Notes under the pieces: model-generated
Database searches by the model: none
Told to the model about the DNA's origin: nothing
The model's input: only the letters and a program-made list of their open reading frames with translations
Shown: piece after piece, positions 57,931-64,000 of the stretch
How positions within the stretch are numbered: the stretch's first letter is position 1
How the letters are laid out: the number at the start of each line of letters is the position of its first letter
Made by a program: the position numbers and the translations under genes
Origin: Nymphaea colorata
Lineage: Eukaryota; Streptophyta; Magnoliopsida; Nymphaeales; Nymphaeaceae
Assembly: GCF_008831285.2 (NCBI RefSeq)
Contig: NC_045139.1
Coordinates: forward strand, 14,986,354-15,050,353
Direction: 5' to 3'
DNA: 64,000 nt

Positions 57931-60760
57931 AAAGACCTAATAATGAAGCATAAATAGAATTGGAAACGATCGGTGGTTCTAGCAGCCTAGTGAATGATCA
58001 CAAAAGATTTGGTGGTCGAGCAACAATGAAGATTTTTCTGGAAGAATTGAATGATCGAAAGGGACACGCATAAGAAAATCAAGCGATCGATCCCTTGGTG
58101 GAGACAGCAGCTGGTCGCACAAAATAATGTAACGAATCTTACCACTATAATATTTTTCCCCCACAAAACCTGGAAAAGATATTGTAGTCGATTAGACCTG
58201 ATGAATATATGTATATATATATTTTATTCTGTTTGTGAAAGAATCAAAGATCAAACAAACATTTTGGTTGGAAGCAGAGCGCACTAGCGATTAGCACCAC
58301 CTTCCTTTTTCTGGGTATCTCATTATTACATTCGTCTCCATCAAGTATAAGATTTTTCTTTTTTCTTCTTTCTCGGCCGTGCATTTTATTCTTAATTTTT
58401 TTTTTGCTTTTTTCCGTTCCTGCATCAGCGCAAAAGTTCTCTTTTCACGAAGATGATATAATATTGGGCACTAAAAGATAGTTGGACAGACAATTTGATC
58501 TGATCAGGCCATCTCTCTCCGTGGAGATGGAGTTCTTAACTAAAGCTATTGCGTGATTGATGCTGAGTTTAGAAGACTAAAAAATATTAGAAGCCAAAGA
58601 TACTGAGATCACAGTTGGACCCACCATGACTCAATGGAAAATGCACAAGTTCCAAAATTCCAACACTTTCCGATCTGGAGACGTTTGGACACACCTACCT
58701 AGGGATTATGAGATTATATATATATTCATTCTGGGCCCGATTCATTCATAAATCCCTTCCTAATTAAGCTCAAATTTGAATAAACGTATTAATTACGATA
58801 ACATGTTGGCATTTAAAAAAATATATAAGACGATCTGGAGCCAACTAAACGGGTCATGGGTCATGGTACTAGAGCCAAAAAAGAAAAAAATTACATGTAA
58901 AATTTGCAAAATTTTACTTTTCTTATATAAAAATTAAAATTTTAAAAAATGATATTTTGACCCTTGCCAAAAAAAAATTCTAGCTTTAACTCGGTCCGTG
59001 CTCCAAGGTGAAGTTGCTTACTCGCCATGCCAAGGTTAATCTTGGATTCACCTTTCCAGCCCGTTCTTAATTATCATCATAAAGGACAAACGTGGTCTCG
59101 AGATCCATAGTTTGCGAACTCGTCCATCCTAGTAGCTGTGAGCCGTTCAAGTCGGTTATGATCGTCCATTAACAGGATCGTCAATTAATTACATGCTCTT
59201 CTTGTCGTGTGTTGCGGAATACTCAAACTCCTTATTTATTTTTTGAAATAACGTGAACTTTACTAATTAAATACTCATGTTACAAGTTATTCAGTTTTAG
59301 TTCATGAAAAAAATCAAACATAAATTCTGCATAGACATACATTCTTCATCTATGTGTAGAAAAAATGCAATACAGAAATTTATGACCTAACCCAACCAAG
59401 TCGTCATGTCAACTCTCTAACCTGGCGAGTCAATTTTTAGCTGACCTGAGTTCGAGTCACGGGTTTTTCAACTATGTCGAGAGCATATGCATTTGCCTCT
59501 TTAGCGAAATGCAGAATGTCTCAAGCATGTGAACCACAAGCATTTTGCTTGTCCAGTGTTTGCATTGATTCACCTTTCGTTTACTACTCACCAAACAGTT
59601 AACGTCCTTTGAGGGCCATTTGAGAACAGTAATATTATGTTACCATCTTATGCATCTAACTAAAAAATTGGTTAGATTCATTAAATATTTTAAAAAGTGT
59701 TCCCAGTAAGTAACATATTGTTACTATTCCTAAACAGCCTCTTAGTGCATCTTTTGTGCCTTTCTAGCTCACAAAACAAAGTAAATTGACAAAGTGCCCG
59801 ATAAGAAGTGTTCAAGCCACATTCCAATTGTAAAACGGTCAGCTGTTGAACGCATTGAAGTTCGGTTTATATACAACCCTAATATGTGTGTATATGTATT
59901 TGAGATACCATAACGGTTAAATGTTGATGTACCAACGTGGTATGGTTTATTGCAGATCTGCCGAATGATGCACCCAGGAGCTCCCTTAATACACGGTCTT
60001 ATGCTTATAGCAATAATTTCTATTCATTTACCGATTCTTCGTTTAGCAGTTTAATCTTCTTATTACACATATTCGAGCAAGTTTTCCTACGATCTTTCGG
60101 TTGCACCAAAATTTACGTATTTTCTTTCACATTTGCAAGGACTCATTCTGTTTACGTGAAAGATAATTGTTTCATTTTGCTGTCAAAGAAAAAAAATTAC
60201 GAAACAAAACAATAAGAAAGATAACATTCTTATTACTTTCTCAAAAGAAGCAGAAGTCTTCCAACGAATTCATGAGGATGAGTCCCCGCTCATTCACTTG
60301 CATGTATGTTCCAGAAACCTAATCTGCAGCAAATGCCACTGTTCTTGCATCTAAAAGCAAACGAGAAACAAAAAAGAGAATGAAATAACTTTTTTTTTTT
60401 AGGGTTGCAGTTTGGACTTGCACTAGCTGGATGTCCCCAATAACTTTCCAGTGAAAGTTGCAAAAAATTAGAAATGGATTAAGATCGGAACCACGTCCAA
60501 CAACAAAATCCAGACTTCAATGGGTCGTCAAAGAAAAAAACTGAAGTCTTCCTGCCTGCAGGAATGTCACTCTAGTTCAGTCAACTTTGACCTTGGCCCA
60601 ACTGGGTCCGAACCATATGGCACCAAAAACATCCATGGCTGCGTCGGTTGCGACCTCTCTGTTCTGCCTTGCTTTTCGTCAACAAGAGAACGGGCAACTG
60701 CTACTTATTCATGGAAAACTGCTGCAGAGTCTCTCCATTGGCAAGCTTCGGATCAAGGGG
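57931..60760. other. 2.8-kb intergenic region, nothing recognised
   Basis: AT-rich, with homopolymer runs. Open frames at 58051-58287 and 59937-60215 show no domain. The right end is the 3' flank of the bHLH gene. Confidence 0.5.
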
Positions 60761-61352
60761 TCAGGGGTCATGGTGCAAGAACCCGAATTTGAGTGCTGCG
60801 CTGGTGAGGCAATCTCTGAGTTTGGCCTCTGTTGTCGCTACTTGCTTCTTGACCTGCCAAAATCAAAACAACGGTCCCATTCATGATCCATGGCTTCCAC
60901 AAGTGTAAGAACCGATGTCCTAGAGCAATCTGGATCTAGTTGAGCCTAGATCTATCTTAATTTGAATGGCCCAGAACTTCAAAAAAATCTGGCCTAAAAC
61001 TAAGACCCACTTGGTGTTGGTGACCACAACAGTAAAAGAAGGTCTGAAGAGCTCACCTTAATGAATGCAGTGTTCAAAACCTCCTGTTCTCCAATTCGCT
61101 CTACTGCACTGTGTGTGATCTCGAAACCTAGCGACTCGATGGCTTGGGCAGCTCGGGCCGCGGCCCGAGTGCCACCGCGGCAACTGACCTTCACCACATA
61201 CCTCTGATCCTCCAGCATCTCCGTCTCGATCTGTAAGTGGAAGGCAAACTCATGTCAAGATGTCTGTCACATTTTTCTCTTTTCTTAACTGTTTCGTCGC
61301 AATAGATCGGACGGTCTTGGTTAGATGATTAAATGATTCTAAAAAGCTAGAG

Positions 61353-61386
<34 letters not shown>

Positions 61387-63107
61387 CCAAAGATCGAAGG
61401 CTCACATTCAATATCTCAATAGGTGGGCGGGTGGAATAATCCAACTTAGGATAATCGGCAGCAGCTGGATCGGACAGCGTCCCCGAGAGCTCCATAATAT
61501 CCAGATCGGTTCCGGGCCATGGATCCTGGATCTCGGATCTGCTCTGCTCTGACAGCTCCTTTTGGATCGACTCCATCTCTTCGTGGATGCCCTGCAGATA
61601 GTTCAGCGCGTCCACCAGAACGGATCTCTTGTCCATCTACAACACGAACGAACACGCACACACATAAGATTAGGGGGAGATTGTGTTGTAACTTTCATCT
61701 CATGTGGAAAGGACGGCCAAATCATGAAAACATGACCAAGTTCATGAACCTGCTGGGAAAATCCCGATCTTGTGCGGAAGAGTTTTTACTACCGTGAAAA
61801 AATGGAGAACTGTTGATCATCTGTCATAAATTGAACTTCCACTGATGGGCTTGGCTTTTGAGGAGTGATTTTTATCGTGGGGGCCTTATTATATAATATA
61901 AGATGACTTACAAAATATTAACTATACATATACACCAACTCCTTGATTAATTTTAGCAGCATTTGACGATAAACAAAAGTTTTATTCTCCTGGCTGCAGC
62001 CAGGAGACGCAGGTGGTAAATTTTTATTCACTTACGTGGTAATTTTTTAGTATTTACAAACATCTTTCAAAAAACTAATGATCACGTGAATGTGATGCTT
62101 CATGCCCAAAAAAACTTATTAAATGCACAGGAATGGCATGACTTTTTCCATCGGAGAGATCACAACTATGTACTTAGCCGTCGTTGTGAAGGACACTCAC
62201 TTGATAGTTTCCAAAACCATCGCTTTTTTCCTTTTATATCTAAAATCATCGTCAAGTCCAACATAAAATAGTTCTTTTTGGAAATATTTGACTGTCTGTA
62301 ATCGGAGGATTAATACGGGAACACGCAAAATGCAAATGCAGAGATGAAATATAGTCAAGAGGTTGGGGAGTTTTATCGAAGTGTTAAAACGTAACGTCAA
62401 TGGAGTTTCGAGACGATGGCTCTCTGACTTTGGTGGGATGATGTGGGGAGGAAATGCAGATGGCAGGAGCGGTTCAGCGAAGGAATCACATAGGGTAGAA
62501 GCATCACCTTGGTGATATTCGGAACCATAGAGCGCAGAGCCAGCAATTGGTGGCTCAGTCTCTTCCTCCTGTTCCTCTCCGACACCAAGTTCTTGCAGTT
62601 GAATCCGCCCGACTTCCGCTGATCGTCGCTCTCCGCCTCTTCCTCCTCGCCGGCGCCGGCGACGCCTCCGTCACTGTTACTCTGACCGGCAGCCCCAGAG
62701 CAAGGGCTGAACACCATTGGCTGGCAGTACTGCTCCTCTGCGTTTCCTGGAAATTGGCACATCTCCTCAAGGAACGCGTCCTCCCCTGTTTCTGAGAGAG
62801 CGACAGCAACATCCAAAGCATCAGCTGCTTCTGCCTGCGATTGTTGGCATTTATCAGGATCCAAGATGTCCATGAAGAAGACATCAGGATCCAGGTGGCT
62901 GGTGAAATCGGGGGAGGAGGAGTTGAAGAGATGTTCTTCGAGAAATCTCAGTTCCTCCGACTCCTGCATCCCCCTCTGATACATGTCCTCCAACTCCAGG
63001 GTTGTAACGTAGCCATCCTCTGCGGCTTTGGCAGTGAACCAGGGACTGTGCATGACGGCGTTGAAATTCATTTCTTCAAACTGGAAGAAACTCGTTTCGG
63101 CTGCCAT
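60761..63107 (-). CDS. bHLH transcription factor with C-terminal ACT-like domain (365 aa, 4 exons)
   Basis: Exons (minus): 62508-63107 (600 b), 61406-61636 (231 b), 61057-61230 (174 b), 60761-60853 (93 b); all introns phase 0. Donors CAAG|GTGATG, GAAT|GTGAGC, TAAG|GTGAGC; acceptors GTAG|ATGGAC, ACAG|ATCGAG, GCAG|GTCAAG. The N-terminal 170 residues are acidic (GAGEEEEAESDDQ), likely activating. The basic region NLVSERNRRKRL and first helix (172-200) end exon 1; the second helix MDKRSVLVDALNYLQGIHEE opens exon 2. E and R needed for E-box contact are present; Asn stands where many bHLHs have His, as in plant subgroup III. Residues 278-345 (DQRYVVKVSCRGG, AAQAIESLGFEITHSAVERI, FIKV|KKQV) form an ACT-like dimerisation fold. 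Nuclear regulator; targets unknown. A TATA box lies 68-75 bases upstream of the ATG. Confidence 0.92.
61353..61384. repeat. (TA)n microsatellite in bHLH intron 2
   Basis: About 30 bases of TA starting about 22 bases inside the intron from the exon 2 donor. Confidence 0.9.
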
Positions 63108-64000
63108 TTTCGGAGAAGAATAGTGGTCAGCCTGTTAGATCTCACTCTCCCCGCAATGACAGGGGGAATGGACGCTTTATAGAGGAAAGATGGGCAGTCA
63201 TTGAAATTTGAATTGCATCGTGGCAGAATAAAAATGACGGCAACATGTAAACAATTGTAATTCAACAGAGGTGGACGTCGGTGAGATTGATGTGGGTCCC
63301 CAGTAGATCCCATCGTACTAAACACATGGTTTCTGCATTTTCTGTTTTTCCAATTGAGAGACTTTCCCTTATTTTTCCTTTCTGAGACTCCGTACCATGT
63401 TGTTTCTTGTCTTGGGTGATTCGAAAAGGCAAAATTATTAGAAACTCAATTCTTGTTTGTTTGAATCGGAGTTAAAGTTATTATAAACTTAATTATAGTT
63501 TGTTTGAATCAGAGTCCAAATTTGAAACAAAATGAACGACATAGGAGGTTTCAGTTTGGTGAACGCGGATTCCGCTTCGGGCCATTTATAGTTAGATCCA
63601 AATCCAAGTTGATCCGGTTCTGATGATGACCATTTGCATGCAATGGTTCACAATTTTTAAGAGATCAATGCTCTGAAGGGCATAGCATAGTTAGTTTGTA
63701 GGTTGGTGAAAGTCTGTTATCAATTTGATTCATGTAGGCGCTGCTTCTCTAGATTGTGGATTGCAAAAGATGGATATGCAACACTTTAGTTGACATGTTT
63801 ATCACTTCCTACCCAAGTGTCGAAGCTATCTTGGATATCAAAATAATCAAGAAAAAAGCTTCAGCCTCTTCGGTATCTCTTTGAAGATTAGTTGAGCTTT
63901 GGGCCCATAAGTCTATTTAATGTAAGTTCTGGATCAGTAAGGCTGCTTGTTACATGCACATGACTTAGAAGTCATAAGGGGCTGTTAGATATTAAAAACA
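63108..64000. other. bHLH promoter and flank
   Basis: No gene. A short repeat GTTTGTTTGAATCRGAGT occurs at about 63455 and 63498. GGATTCCGCTTCGGGCC and GATCCAAATCCAA near 63570 resemble dispersed-repeat motifs also seen near 36300. Confidence 0.5.
63175..63182 (-). promoter_or_regulatory. TATA box of the bHLH gene
   Basis: Reads CTATAAAG on the minus strand, 68-75 bases upstream of the ATG at 63107. Confidence 0.65.

Noticed and set aside
59937-60215. Plus-strand frame of 92 codons
   Set aside because: Low-complexity Phe/Ser-rich translation; no domain or gene signals.

Overview
This window is nuclear DNA from a flowering plant. The evidence is spliced genes with GT-AG introns, plant-only families (ATL RING-H2 ligases, ankyrin-PGG membrane proteins, tonoplast aquaporins, a CYP71-clan P450, the chloroplast NDH subunit PnsB3, a VAN3-binding/FORKED-like protein, a plant bHLH), Copia retrotransposon fossils primed by initiator tRNA-Met, a LINE ORF1 piece and many AT/GA microsatellites. 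The species cannot be fixed from sequence alone. All exon models were built by reading splice sites and protein similarity by eye. Several apparent long frames begin only at GTG or TTG, so starts were moved to the first credible ATG.

Layout. 0.8-8.4 kb: three plus-strand, intronless ATL-type RING-H2 genes, an old tandem family. 9.2-14.5 kb: one full-length but decayed Copia fossil on the minus strand, with target-site duplications and a small palindromic MITE in one LTR. 15.1-29.4 kb: three minus-strand ankyrin-PGG genes (A, B, C) of identical three-exon design. A and C lie in a recent direct duplication of about 4.4-5.0 kb that flanks the more diverged gene B. 31.0-31.8 kb: a LINE ORF1 5' piece with 18-bp flanking repeats. 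33.1-35.9 kb: PnsB3 in six exons. 38.7-39.9 kb: a TIP2-type aquaporin. 44.4-46.3 kb: a CYP92-like P450. 46.5-48.2 kb: a TIP4-type aquaporin whose last coding bases are tandemly triplicated. 49.6-51.1 kb: a decayed glyoxalase I pseudogene that still has introns. 51.3-55.3 kb: a VAN3-binding-protein-like gene with a GC-AG intron and a shortened PH-like domain. 56.6-57.9 kb: a second Copia fossil, interrupted by a hAT-like MITE. 60.8-63.1 kb: a four-exon bHLH gene.

How the genes relate. The ATL and ankyrin-PGG clusters are both membrane protein families linked in other plants to defence and stress signalling, and both grow by local duplication; any functional link between the two clusters is inference. 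The two TIPs are different subfamilies (TIP2 and TIP4), not a recent tandem pair, although they share exon design. The rest are unrelated housekeeping or regulatory genes. I found no candidate for a wholly new multi-gene system. The most interesting signals are structural: repeat-driven remodelling of protein ends (genes C and TIP4), retroposition-like insertions with long direct repeats (intron of gene A; the LINE piece), a hAT-like MITE family seen twice with 8-bp target duplications, and unusual splicing in the VAN3-binding-like gene.
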